A stretch of DNA of 23,866 nt from JBMOGA01 sp049318625. GTDB taxonomy: Bacteria > Pseudomonadota > Alphaproteobacteria > Rhizobiales > Hyphomicrobiaceae. The notes beneath the pieces are model-generated. The model had not been told where the DNA came from, ran no database searches, and saw only the letters and a list, made by a program, of their open reading frames with translations. The stretch is from NCBI GenBank assembly GCA_049318625.1, contig JBMOGA010000056.1, positions 1-23,866 of the forward strand. The letters are read 5' to 3'. This document shows positions 15,700 to 22,665 of this stretch, piece after piece (the first letter of the stretch is position 1; each line of letters begins with the position of its first letter). A program made the position numbers and the translations under genes.

Positions 15700-16419
15700 T
15701 CAGAAGTTGGCTCGAATGCCGCCGAGCACCATGTGGTCCCGTACGTTCATCTCGGTGCTGGCGCCGCTCTTGTCGCGCAACCCGACATCCGGTGTCTCCA
15801 TGAACCGGTAGGCAGCCTCGAGCTGCCACCGCGGGCTCAACCGGACCGACACACCGGCGGTCGCGTGGTAGATCCATGACGTGCCGTGGTCGTCGATCAG
15901 GGCCGGTCCGCCTGCAACGCCGACGCCATCGGCCGAGACCTGGGCGATGCCGGCGCCCGCGCCGACGAACGGCGTGATCAGGCTGTTCTTGAAGAAATCG
16001 TAGTACAGACTCGCCATGGCATAGGTCGCCGAGACCGCGCCCGCCGCCTTGCCGGCCAGCGCCGGCAGCGCCGACGTATGGCTCTCGGTCTCGGATCTCT
16101 TGTGGCCGATCTCGATCTCTGCCCTCAGCCCCGGCGCTTCGCCGAGCGTCCGGTCGAGATGAAGGCCGATGGCCGCCGCGTACATGAATCCGGGCTGCTG
16201 GAAACCCGAGCTCACTGCGCTGCCGGCAAAGCTCCAGTCGGTATCCTGGCTCCAGGCCGCCCCGCCGCGCACCGCCAGATACGTGTCCGAGGTGGTGGCT
16301 TGGTTCTGATAGCGCACCTGCGGGGCTTGCGGCCGCGTCAGCAGATCGGCGGCCGCCGCGGGGCCTGTGAGTGCAGCGGTACCCAAGACTGCCGCCGCCA
16401 GACGATGGATGAGAGCCAT
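15700..16419 (-). CDS. Omp25-like outer membrane beta-barrel protein
   Basis: A 239-residue secreted protein with a signal peptide at 1-24 (hydrophobic run AAAVLGTAALTGPAAAA, likely cut around residues 22-24 before DLLT). Alternating-hydrophobicity strands follow, and the C-terminus is phenylalanine (GGIRANF), as required for barrel assembly by Bam. Segments such as LAVRGGAAWSQDTDW, ASLYYDFFKNSLITPFVGAGAGIA and WQLEAAYRFMET are typical of the eight-stranded OmpA-like / Omp25 barrels of Hyphomicrobiales. No pore or ligand is evident. The ATG at 16419 has GGAG 7 bases upstream; the frame stays open beyond it, but without a ribosome site. It is transcribed opposite to the sdh genes and sits between sdhA and sdhB. 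Confidence 0.88.
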   Translation of the reverse strand: MALIHRLAAAVLGTAALTGPAAAADLLTRPQAPQVRYQNQATTSDTYLAVRGGAAWSQDTDWSFAGSAVSSGFQQPGFMYAAAIGLHLDRTLGEAPGLRAEIEIGHKRSETESHTSALPALAGKAAGAVSATYAMASLYYDFFKNSLITPFVGAGAGIAQVSADGVGVAGGPALIDDHGTSWIYHATAGVSVRLSPRWQLEAAYRFMETPDVGLRDKSGASTEMNVRDHMVLGGIRANF

Positions 16420-16766
16420 GACGCGTCTCCACGCTGAATGTCGAAAGCCCGGCTCGCAGGATGGGGAAAGGCCATACGGGACCGTCGGTCGGGCACGCGG
16501 ATGATCTCTCCACGCCCGAAGTTGAATTGAGGTTAACGACGTCCCATAATTGGGCGTGCCAACCGCCGGCGCGGGCCTGCCAGGTCCGATCGCCGACGAT
16601 GGCGCGACGGTGTCTCGGCAGGCGGGCACCCCAGCCAGCCTGTGGGCAATGCCGCGGCGCCTCGATCCTGCCAAACGCGCACGATTGAAGACGGTCCGGG
16701 TGTCCGCTAAACGCTGACCCGTCGACGTGCCGCCAGAAGCAGGTTTGAAGCTCCGACGGAGTGGAC
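16420..16766. other. Non-coding spacer between divergent omp gene and unknown membrane protein
   Basis: These 347 bases must contain the promoter of the outer membrane protein gene (minus strand) and that of the following plus-strand gene. The only AT-rich part is about 16520-16552. It includes TTGA-N7-TTAAC at 16522-16537, one mismatch from a CtrA-type box, and the palindromic-looking CCCATAATTGGGC. No convincing gene, RNA or repeat is seen; open frames here look like GC-driven chance. Confidence 0.35.
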
Positions 16767-17366
16767 GTGGCAACAGAGCCAAAGGCGGGTTCCAACGCTG
16801 CGGTCGATACCCGCATTGCGCCGGACCCATTCGCGGCGGTGCTGCCGGGTTTGGCGGCACTGGGCGCCATTGCGTCGATCGCGGCGATACATTGGGTTGC
16901 CCAGGACAAGACGCCAGATCGTACCAAGAGCAAACGCCGCGCCGCCGTGGCAATTCGAGACCTCGAGAGTTGCTGCCTCGGCCTGCAGGAGATCTTCCGG
17001 CGCTTCCACAAGAATCCGAAGCTGTTCGGCGGCGAGGGTGGCACCGCGGCCTCGCCCATGAAGTTCGGCGTCCATGGCCCGCGCGTCACCGCCGAGGCGG
17101 CCCGCCAGTACCAGCAGATCGTCAACGACACCGCCAGCATGCTCGTGCTCGCCACGCAGAACGTGTTCGACGTCATGAGCGCCATCGAGGATGGTGAGAT
17201 CCAGGCTCCCGAGCAGCTCTACTACGGCTTCGGCGAGGTCCAAGAGAACCTGAACAAGCTCGTCTCCCAGCGCGCGACCCTGCGCGCCTGTGTCGAAACC
17301 GGGCTCGCCTCGGCAGAGCGTCTGGCGGCCCTCGTCCGCGAACTCAAGAACCATCGGATCGACTGA
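16767..17366 (+). CDS. Membrane-anchored protein of unknown function upstream of sdhB
   Basis: I do not recognise this 199-residue protein. A short polar N-terminus is followed by one hydrophobic segment at about 22-46 (PFAAVLPGLAALGAIASIAA and on), then a basic patch DRTKSKRRAA at 51-60. The rest is a soluble, mainly helical region with two adjacent cysteines (C69, C70) and a C-terminal helix rich in charged residues. A positive patch right after the span suggests that the large part faces the cytoplasm. The start is GTG 16767, with GGAG 5 bases upstream; a GTG at 16761 overlaps that site. Codon pattern and length argue for a real gene. It lies 182 bases before sdhB in the same direction. 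A link to complex II is only a guess from position. Confidence 0.72.
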   Translation: MATEPKAGSNAAVDTRIAPDPFAAVLPGLAALGAIASIAAIHWVAQDKTPDRTKSKRRAAVAIRDLESCCLGLQEIFRRFHKNPKLFGGEGGTAASPMKFGVHGPRVTAEAARQYQQIVNDTASMLVLATQNVFDVMSAIEDGEIQAPEQLYYGFGEVQENLNKLVSQRATLRACVETGLASAERLAALVRELKNHRID

Positions 17367-17486
17367 TGGCCGATTCGAGTACGATCCGGCCCCATCCGGT
17401 CGCGTCCATCGGCCACGGGATCTGGTATGGCCCCGTTGAAATGCGGACAGGATGACGCAATACCCCTGCGTGCGCCGAACGGAGCG

Positions 17487-17515
17487 TTGACACTCATCGC
17501 CCGGCTCTTCATGTG
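17487..17515 (+). promoter_or_regulatory. Candidate sdhB promoter
   Basis: A perfect TTGACA stands at 17487-17492, inside the 182-base spacer before sdhB. Seventeen bases downstream the -10 region (CATGTG) is poor, as it is at the neighbouring spacings. A start near 17520 would leave a leader of about 30 bases. Because sdhB is cut off from sdhCDA it needs its own or its neighbour's promoter, which gives this otherwise partial match some weight. Confidence 0.3.
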
Positions 17516-17548
17516 AGAGCGGGATCCCCAGGACCGGATGGAACCGAC

Positions 17549-18328
17549 ATGGTTCAGCTTTCGCTGCCGACCAACTCTCAGATCTTGAAGGGCAAGGTTT
17601 GGAACAAGCCGACCGGCAAGGGCAAATGGAAGGAGTTCCGGATCTACCGCTGGAACCCTGACGACGGCAAGAATCCGCGGCTCGATAGCTATTGGATCGA
17701 TCTCGCCACGTGCGGACCCATGGTTCTCGACGCCCTCATCAAGATCAAGGGCGAGATCGACTCGTCGCTGACCTTCCGCCGCTCGTGCCGCGAAGGCATC
17801 TGCGGTTCGTGCGCCATGAACATCGACGGCACCAACGGTCTTGCGTGCCTTCGGTCCATCGAAGACGTCTCCGGTGCTGTCCGCATCTATCCGCTGCCGC
17901 ACATGCAGGTCGTCAAAGACCTCGTGCCGGACATGACGAACTTTTACGCGCAGCATCGTTCGATCGAGCCATGGCTGCAGACCGCGACACCGACACCGCC
18001 GCAGGAGTGGAAGCAGTCCCGTGAGGACCGCGAGAAGCTCGATGGGCTTTACGAGTGCATTCTTTGCGCCTGCTGCTCGACGTCGTGCCCGAGCTACTGG
18101 TGGAATTCCGATCGCTACCTCGGCCCGGCGATCCTGCTCCAGGCCTACCGTTGGGTCATCGACAGTCGGGACGAGGCGACCGGCGACCGGCTCGACAACC
18201 TCGAGGATCCGTTCCGCCTTTATCGTTGCCACACCATCATGAACTGCGCCAAGGCCTGCCCGAAAGGCCTCAACCCGGCCAAAGCCATCGCCGAGCTGAA
18301 AAAGCTGATGGTTGAACGGCGGGTCTGA
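17549..18328 (+). CDS. sdhB: Succinate dehydrogenase iron-sulfur subunit
   Basis: SdhB carries electrons from FAD in SdhA to ubiquinone through three iron-sulfur centres. The 259-residue protein has the [2Fe-2S] ligands C80, C85, C88 and C100 (RSCREGICGSCAMNIDG and LAC), then the [4Fe-4S] motif CILCACCSTSCPSYWW and the [3Fe-4S]/[4Fe-4S] C-terminal motif CHTIMNCAKACPKGLNP. The start MVQLSLPTNSQI at ATG 17549 matches the normal alphaproteobacterial N-terminus. A GTG at 17513 would add 12 residues with no homologous counterpart. Upstream lies an unknown membrane protein gene instead of sdhA, which is unusual. A strong hairpin follows the stop. Confidence 0.96.
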   Translation: MVQLSLPTNSQILKGKVWNKPTGKGKWKEFRIYRWNPDDGKNPRLDSYWIDLATCGPMVLDALIKIKGEIDSSLTFRRSCREGICGSCAMNIDGTNGLACLRSIEDVSGAVRIYPLPHMQVVKDLVPDMTNFYAQHRSIEPWLQTATPTPPQEWKQSREDREKLDGLYECILCACCSTSCPSYWWNSDRYLGPAILLQAYRWVIDSRDEATGDRLDNLEDPFRLYRCHTIMNCAKACPKGLNPAKAIAELKKLMVERRV

Positions 18329-18349
18329 TTCGGCGGGATTGAAAAGACC

Positions 18350-18393
18350 TCGAAAAATACGAAACCGGAGGCGCCGACGCGTCCTCCGGTTTC
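18350..18393. terminator. Bidirectional terminator between sdhB and the H1-like gene
   Basis: A perfect 11-bp stem, GAAACCGGAGG (18361-18371) and CCTCCGGTTTC (18383-18393), has an 11-base loop. On the minus strand it is followed at once by GTATTTTTCG, a proper U tract, so it is a good intrinsic terminator for the H1-like gene. On the plus strand it stands about 30 bases after sdhB and can end that transcript, though without a T run. Confidence 0.8.
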
Positions 18394-18477
18394 TCGACGG
18401 TGGGATGGCAGTCCCCCGTTATTCCGCCCCGCGCAAAGGCCCGAGTACCCAAAACCCGGGCCATGGGCGGTTTTAAG

Positions 18478-18708
18478 TCAGGCCGCGGCCTTCTTGGCAG
18501 AAGCCTTGCGGGGCGACTTCGCAGCAGCAGCCTTCGCGGTGGCCTTGCGAGCCGGCGCCTTCTTGGAGGCGGTCCGCACAGCCGACTTGGCAGCGGTCTT
18601 CTTGGTCACCTTGGCCTTCGGGGCAGCCTTCGGCGCCTTCGCGGGGGCCTTTGCCTTGGCGGCGGTCTTCGGGGCAGCGGTCTTCGACTTCACAGTTGCT
18701 TTAGCCAT
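18478..18708 (-). CDS. Histone H1-like lysine/alanine-rich DNA-binding protein
   Basis: A 76-residue protein made almost only of lysine, alanine, proline, threonine and serine, with degenerate repeats of the KAAPKAK / KKTAAK kind. It has no hydrophobic core, so it is probably disordered and strongly positive, like the C-terminal tail of eukaryotic histone H1 and the bacterial H1-like proteins (Hc1/AlgP type). Such proteins bind and compact DNA; here this is inferred from composition. The ATG at 18708 is preceded by a long purine run, GGGAGAGAGAGACT, that serves as ribosome site. A terminator with a U tract lies downstream. It diverges from the ArsC-like gene over 399 bases of unusually AT-rich DNA. 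Such low-complexity genes vary in repeat number between strains. Confidence 0.85.
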   Translation of the reverse strand: MAKATVKSKTAAPKTAAKAKAPAKAPKAAPKAKVTKKTAAKSAVRTASKKAPARKATAKAAAAKSPRKASAKKAAA

Positions 18709-19107
18709 AGTCTCTCTCTCCCTCTAGGTTCGAATCAACGTCGAACAAAAAAAGCATGTGCAAGTTCACGAAATTTGTTGACAAGTAAATCGCCACCCAA
18801 AGGCGAAAAACTCCGGTTTTGGTCTCTACTGTTGCGAAAAATCACCAAAAAATGCGATCTGAGTCCGCGAGTTGGGCGGGATTGATAGAGTCGATGATGA
18901 GCCGGGTGCGCCAAGCCTCACAGAGTCGGACTCTCTCGGCTCTCGAAAACAAGACAGAATGCTGAGTAAGGGCGCCGCGGAAGTTTGCACCGTGCCGCGC
19001 GTTGTACCGTCGGGATCGCTGATCCCTGCCGGGCGACGCGCACACAGTGGTCACAGCGATGACACGCCGCTCGTCTCTAACGCCGGCATTCAGAAACGAG
19101 GGGGATC
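18709..19107. other. AT-rich spacer between divergent H1-like and ArsC-like genes
   Basis: A stretch of 399 bases without a convincing gene. The part nearest the H1-like gene, about 18735-18855, is much richer in A and T than its surroundings, with several A runs and the octamer GCGAAAAA twice (about 18803 and 18835). It probably carries the H1-like promoter, but no clean -35/-10 pair is visible on that strand. A perfect TTGACA at 18778-18783 on the plus strand has no partner. The part from 18870 to 19100 has normal GC and no structure I can name; two short open frames there look random. Confidence 0.4.
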
Positions 19108-19557
19108 ATGAGCAGATCCATTCTTCTTCTCGGCACGCGCAACAAGTCTCGCAGCATCATGGCCGAGGCGTACATCAATCACGTCAGCGACGGTCGCTGG
19201 CGGGCGCACAGTGCGGGCAACAGTCCGGCCGACCGGGTTCACCCGATGGCGCTCAAGGTTTTGACCGAGGCGGGCATCGAACTGCCGGCCTCGCTGCAGC
19301 CGAAGAGCCGCGAACTGTTCGCCGATCCGTCGGCGCCGCCCATGGATGTCATCGTCTCGCTCTGCGAGGAGGTGGCCGATGCGCAATTGCTGGAGTGGCC
19401 GGGCTCGCCCCGCCTGCTGCACTGGCCGATGCCCGACCCGACCGCGGCCGTCTTGCCGGCCAGCGACCGGGACGAGGTGTTTCGGGCCGTTCTGGACCTC
19501 ATCCAGGAGCGCGCCGACCTGTTTCTCGCGGGCGAGGCAGAGCGCCGGGCGACCTGA
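19108..19557 (+). CDS. Low-molecular-weight phosphatase / ArsC-like protein lacking the catalytic cysteine
   Basis: A 149-residue protein with the fold of low-molecular-weight tyrosine phosphatases and thioredoxin-linked arsenate reductases. Normal members start with a P-loop such as C-T-G-N-S-C-R-S; this one reads ILLLGTRNKSRSIMAEAYI, so glycine (G9) replaces the nucleophilic cysteine and S14 replaces the second. The loop arginine R15 is kept. HSAGNSPADRVHPMALKVL and the acid loop WPMPDPTA are also kept. One cysteine remains in SLCEEVADAQ, but the second redox cysteine of ArsC is missing there. The protein should therefore be unable to act by the usual mechanism and may be a pseudo-enzyme that binds anions or a partner. 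The ATG has a strong GAGGGGG site. It is not frameshifted or truncated. Confidence 0.8.
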   Translation: MSRSILLLGTRNKSRSIMAEAYINHVSDGRWRAHSAGNSPADRVHPMALKVLTEAGIELPASLQPKSRELFADPSAPPMDVIVSLCEEVADAQLLEWPGSPRLLHWPMPDPTAAVLPASDRDEVFRAVLDLIQERADLFLAGEAERRAT

Positions 19558-19580
19558 GCCACGCCGCCACGGCCGCAGGA

Positions 19581-19616
19581 ACGACGACGCCGCGGCGTGA
19601 GCCGCGGCGTCGTCGT
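19581..19616. terminator. 16-bp GC hairpin with GTGA tetraloop between convergent genes
   Basis: A perfect 16-bp inverted repeat (19581-19596 and 19601-19616) is capped by GTGA, a GNRA-type tetraloop, between the convergent ArsC-like and GNAT stop codons. It has no T run. Its length and position make a shared bidirectional terminator or 3'-end stabiliser likely. Confidence 0.65.
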
Positions 19617-19651
19617 GTCAGATCCATGATCGGGGCCGCGCCCCGGTCGTT

Positions 19652-20227
19652 TCAGGCCGCGCGCACGATCCGCGACTGGATATCGAGCACGGCCAGCATG
19701 TAGCCGACCTGATCCTCCACCTCTTCGGCGAGGATCGAGAAGTAGTTCGAGCGGTTCGGCAGGATCTCGCCGATCACTTCGCCGTACTCGAACTTCAGAT
19801 CGGCCTCGTGCTTGCGCGCGATCGCCTGCATCTTCCCGTTCTCGGTGAGGCAGCTCATGTACAGCCGCGAGACGCCGCGATTGCGGGCCGTGCGGATGAC
19901 GCGGCCCATCAGCTCGGAGCCGATGCCCTTCTCTTGATAGGGCTTCTCGACGGAGAACGCGGCTTCCGCCTCCGGCCCCCACGAGTCGCCGAGGCGGCGC
20001 AACTCGGCCGCGGCATGCACCTCGCCATCGAGGAAGAAGCCGTAGACGATGCTACCCATCTCGTTCATGCGCGCGGCATAGCCGACGATGAACTCGTCGG
20101 ACACACCGTGGGCAAAGCGCATGCGGCGGCTGTCACGATCGAGCCGCAGCAAATGGTCGCGGAACTTATCTGTTTCCGTCGGCCACAACTTCCGAATGTT
20201 TCCTCCCCAGAATCGGTGATCGCTCAT
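19652..20227 (-). CDS. GNAT family N-acetyltransferase
   Basis: A 191-residue GCN5-related acetyltransferase. It would move an acetyl group from acetyl-CoA to an amine; the substrate is not evident. The acetyl-CoA pyrophosphate loop is YQEKGIGSELMGRVI at about 109-123, the usual Q/R-x-x-G-x-G/A pattern. It is preceded by the strand AEAAFSVEKPY and followed by the helix and strand ARNRGVSRLYMSCL. The N-terminal half contains LRLDRDSRRMRFAHGVSDEF, common in the acetyltransferase domains fused to acyl-CoA synthetases, but here it stands alone. The ATG at 20227 has GGAGG 6 bases upstream; the frame is open further up, but that region holds leader hairpins and the divergent zapE. It is monocistronic. 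Confidence 0.87.
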   Translation of the reverse strand: MSDHRFWGGNIRKLWPTETDKFRDHLLRLDRDSRRMRFAHGVSDEFIVGYAARMNEMGSIVYGFFLDGEVHAAAELRRLGDSWGPEAEAAFSVEKPYQEKGIGSELMGRVIRTARNRGVSRLYMSCLTENGKMQAIARKHEADLKFEYGEVIGEILPNRSNYFSILAEEVEDQVGYMLAVLDIQSRIVRAA

Positions 20228-20255
20228 GATCAGCCTCCGCTCTGGGTTCCGTCTT

Positions 20256-20292
20256 GGCGGGTGTTCCCGCCTCTCCCCGGCGTTATCGCCGG
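20256..20292 (-). promoter_or_regulatory. Two tandem hairpins in the GNAT gene leader
   Basis: Two perfect 6-bp stems with 4-base loops stand side by side: GGCGGG-TGTT-CCCGCC (20256-20271) and CCGGCG-TTAT-CGCCGG (20277-20292). With the promoter suggested at 20308-20335 both would be in the leader of the GNAT mRNA, just ahead of its ribosome site. They may influence translation or stability. No known riboswitch class is recognised. Confidence 0.35.
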
Positions 20293-20307
20293 AGTTGTCT
20301 CTATTGC

Positions 20308-20335
20308 ATTGCACAATATGGTGGGCGAATGGCAA
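20308..20335 (-). promoter_or_regulatory. Candidate promoter of the GNAT gene
   Basis: On the minus strand TTGCCA (20335-20330; five of six -35 consensus bases) is followed after 16 bases by TGCAAT (20313-20308; four of six -10 bases). The start would be near 20301, giving a leader of about 74 bases. It lies in the most AT-rich part of the spacer to zapE. Confidence 0.35.
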
Positions 20336-20422
20336 CTCCATGTAGGGTCGCGGTGGCTTTTCTCTTAAAGGCGGGTGCCGCGCCGCCTTGACCCGATGCG
20401 GACGCCGGTTTACCCGACCCCC

Positions 20423-21541
20423 ATGTCGTCCGGACCACTCCAGCGCTATCAGGATCGCGTTCGCGCCGGGGAGATCGAGCCCGACGCGGCGCAACTGCTG
20501 GCAGCCGAACGGCTCGACGATCTGGCCGGTGCATTGGCCCGGTGGCGTGGTCCACGCAGCGGCTTCGTAGGCCGCTTGCTGGGAGGTTCGGGCCCGCCGC
20601 CGCGCGGTCTCTACATTCACGGCTCGGTCGGCCGCGGCAAGACGATGCTGATGGACTTGTTCTACGAAAGTCTAACGCGCAAGGACAAGCGCCGGCTGCA
20701 CTTCCATCGCTTCATGGCCGAGGTTCACGAGCGCATCGCCAAGGCGCGCGCGGTCGTAAAGGGCGATCCGCTGCCCGCTGTCGCCTCCGGCTTTGCCGAC
20801 CAAACCAGCGTGCTCTGCTTCGACGAGCTGCATGTCACCGACATCGCCGATGCGATGATTCTCGGCCGCCTGTTCGACGGTCTGTTCGCGCGCCAGGTCG
20901 TCGTGGTCGCGACCTCCAACGCCCATCCGACCGAACTCTACCGCAACGGACTGAACCGGCAGCTTTTCCTGCCATTCATCGATCTCATCGAGGACAACAT
21001 GGAGGTCCTCGAACTCCGGGCCGCCAAGGACTTCCGCCTCGACAAGCTGACGGGCCTGCCGCTGTACTTCTCGCCGCCCGATGCGGCCGCCAGCGCCGAG
21101 CTCGACACCCTTTGGCGGCGGTTGACCGCCGGCCAAGTCGGCCAGCCGCTGGATCTCGAAGTCAAAGGCCGCAAGGTGCATGTGCCTCGCGCCGCCGACG
21201 GCGTGGCCCGGTTCGGTTTCGACGATCTTTGCGCTCGCCCGCTCGGCAGCCTCGACTACATCGCCGTGGCGCAGGCCTTCCACACCGTGATCATCGAGCA
21301 CATCCCGCGCCTGACGCCGGCGCGGCGCAACGAGGCCCGCCGCTTCATCAATCTCGTCGACACGCTCTACGACGAGCGCGTCGGTCTCATTGCTTCGGCC
21401 GAAGCCGAGCCCGACCAGCTGTACGTTTCGGGAGATGGTGCCGACCTGTTCGGGCGCACCGCCAGCCGCCTCTACGAGATGCGCAGCGAGTCCTACCTGG
21501 ACGGCTGCGCGCTGCGCCGGGAAGCGGCCGCCATACCCTGA
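20423..21541 (+). CDS. zapE: AFG1-family ATPase ZapE
   Basis: ZapE is an AAA+-related ATPase that acts at the division ring in E. coli; its mitochondrial relative Afg1/LACE1 takes part in turnover of respiratory subunits. With ATG 20423 the protein has 372 residues and begins MSSGPLQRYQDRV, where the family alignment normally starts. Walker A is GSVGRGKT at 67-74 in the family sequence GLYIHGSVGRGKTMLMDLF, Walker B is VLCFDELHVTD with D134-E135, and the family block SNAHPTELYRNGLNRQLFLPFI follows. The C-terminus has FINLVDTLYDERV, also typical. ATG 20396 and GTG 20375 are in-frame alternatives; none has a clear ribosome site. It is followed by mdh after 144 bases, an order I recall from related genomes. 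Confidence 0.92.
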   Translation: MSSGPLQRYQDRVRAGEIEPDAAQLLAAERLDDLAGALARWRGPRSGFVGRLLGGSGPPPRGLYIHGSVGRGKTMLMDLFYESLTRKDKRRLHFHRFMAEVHERIAKARAVVKGDPLPAVASGFADQTSVLCFDELHVTDIADAMILGRLFDGLFARQVVVVATSNAHPTELYRNGLNRQLFLPFIDLIEDNMEVLELRAAKDFRLDKLTGLPLYFSPPDAAASAELDTLWRRLTAGQVGQPLDLEVKGRKVHVPRAADGVARFGFDDLCARPLGSLDYIAVAQAFHTVIIEHIPRLTPARRNEARRFINLVDTLYDERVGLIASAEAEPDQLYVSGDGADLFGRTASRLYEMRSESYLDGCALRREAAAIP

Positions 21542-21685
21542 GCGCGGCCCCCATTTTTCACGGGACCCCCGCCTTTCGATCGACTCGGGACCACGAAGGT
21601 TCAGTTGCGGCCTCGATCGTTTGCCGCTAACCAACCGCTCGAACCAAGCCCGGCGAAACTCGGATCGAGAGGCAGGAGCATCAGC

Positions 21686-22651
21686 ATGGCGCGCACCAAA
21701 ATCGCACTGATCGGCGCAGGCATGATCGGCGGCACGTTGGCTCATCTGGTCGGTTTGAAGGAACTCGGCGATGTCGTCCTGTTCGACATCGCGGAAGGCA
21801 CGCCGCAGGGCAAGTCGCTCGACATCGCCCAGTCGGGTGCCGTCGAGGGCTTCGATTGCGTGCTGAAGGGCACCAACGCTTACGCCGATATCGATGGCGC
21901 CGACGTCTGCATCGTCACCGCCGGTGTGCCGCGCAAGCCCGGCATGAGCCGCGACGATCTGATCGGCATCAATCTCAAGGTGATGGAGCAGGTTGGCGCC
22001 GGCATCGCGAAGTACGCGCCGAACGCGTTCGTCATCGTCATCACCAATCCGCTCGACGCCATGGTGTGGGCGCTGCAGAAGGCTTCTGGCCTGCCGCGCA
22101 CCAAGGTTGTCGGCATGGCCGGCGTGCTCGACACTGCCCGCTTCCGTCACTTCATCGCCGACGAGCTGAAGGTGTCGATCGAGGACGTCTCGGCCTTCGT
22201 GCTCGGCGGCCATGGCGACGACATGGTGCCGCTCGTCCGTCACTCGACGGTCGCGGGCGTGCCGCTCACCGACGTCGTGAAGATGCGCTGGATGACCCAA
22301 GAGCGCCTCGACCAGATCGTCGATCGCACGCGTAAGGGCGGCGGCGAGATCGTCGCACTGCTGAAGACCGGATCGGCGTTCTACGCCCCGGCCTCGTCCG
22401 CCATCCAGATGGCCGAGAGCTACCTCAAGGACAAGAAGCGCATCCTGCCTTGCGCCGCCTACTTGAACGGCGAGTACGGGGTGAAGGGTCTCTACGTCGG
22501 CGTGCCGGTCGTGATCGGCGCCGCAGGTGTCGAGAAAATCGTCGAGATCGAGCTGAACGCGGCCGAGCGGGCCATGTTCCAGAAGTCGGTCGACAGCGTG
22601 AACGGTCTCGTCGAGGCCTGCGTGAAGGTGGCGCCCAATCTCGGCGCCTGA
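21686..22651 (+). CDS. mdh: Malate dehydrogenase (NAD-dependent, LDH-like type)
   Basis: It oxidises malate to oxaloacetate with NAD+ in the TCA cycle. The 321-residue protein has the NAD motif LIGAGMIGG at 8-16 and D34, which selects NAD. The substrate loop is VPRKPGMSRDD, with R83 in the position that distinguishes malate from lactate dehydrogenase, and R89. The catalytic pair is D149 (GVLDTARFR) and H176 (GGHGDDMVPL). This is the tetrameric LDH-like MDH of alphaproteobacteria, not the E. coli type. The start is ATG 21686, with AGGAG 7 bases upstream; the open frame reaches back to 21605 without support. ridA and sucC follow on the same strand, so it probably begins a TCA operon. Confidence 0.97.
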   Translation: MARTKIALIGAGMIGGTLAHLVGLKELGDVVLFDIAEGTPQGKSLDIAQSGAVEGFDCVLKGTNAYADIDGADVCIVTAGVPRKPGMSRDDLIGINLKVMEQVGAGIAKYAPNAFVIVITNPLDAMVWALQKASGLPRTKVVGMAGVLDTARFRHFIADELKVSIEDVSAFVLGGHGDDMVPLVRHSTVAGVPLTDVVKMRWMTQERLDQIVDRTRKGGGEIVALLKTGSAFYAPASSAIQMAESYLKDKKRILPCAAYLNGEYGVKGLYVGVPVVIGAAGVEKIVEIELNAAERAMFQKSVDSVNGLVEACVKVAPNLGA

Positions 22652-22665
22652 ACTGGACTGCCAGC

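Noticed and set aside
16522..16537. CtrA-like box TTGA-N7-TTAAC upstream of the omp gene
   Set aside because: It has one mismatch, only a single copy and no conserved context; it may be chance in the AT-rich patch.
15560..17185. Minus-strand open frame of about 540 codons across the omp gene and spacer
   Set aside because: It overlaps the omp gene in another frame and runs antisense to sdhA and the unknown membrane protein. No motif or ribosome site supports it.
18778..18783. Perfect TTGACA on the plus strand between the H1-like and ArsC-like genes
   Set aside because: No -10 element follows at 16-18 bases, and it would start transcription more than 300 bases before the ArsC-like gene.
18842..19111. 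Short open frames of 70-80 codons on both strands in the H1-like / ArsC-like spacer
   Set aside because: No recognisable motif or convincing ribosome site; the plus-strand frame also ends inside the start of the ArsC-like gene.
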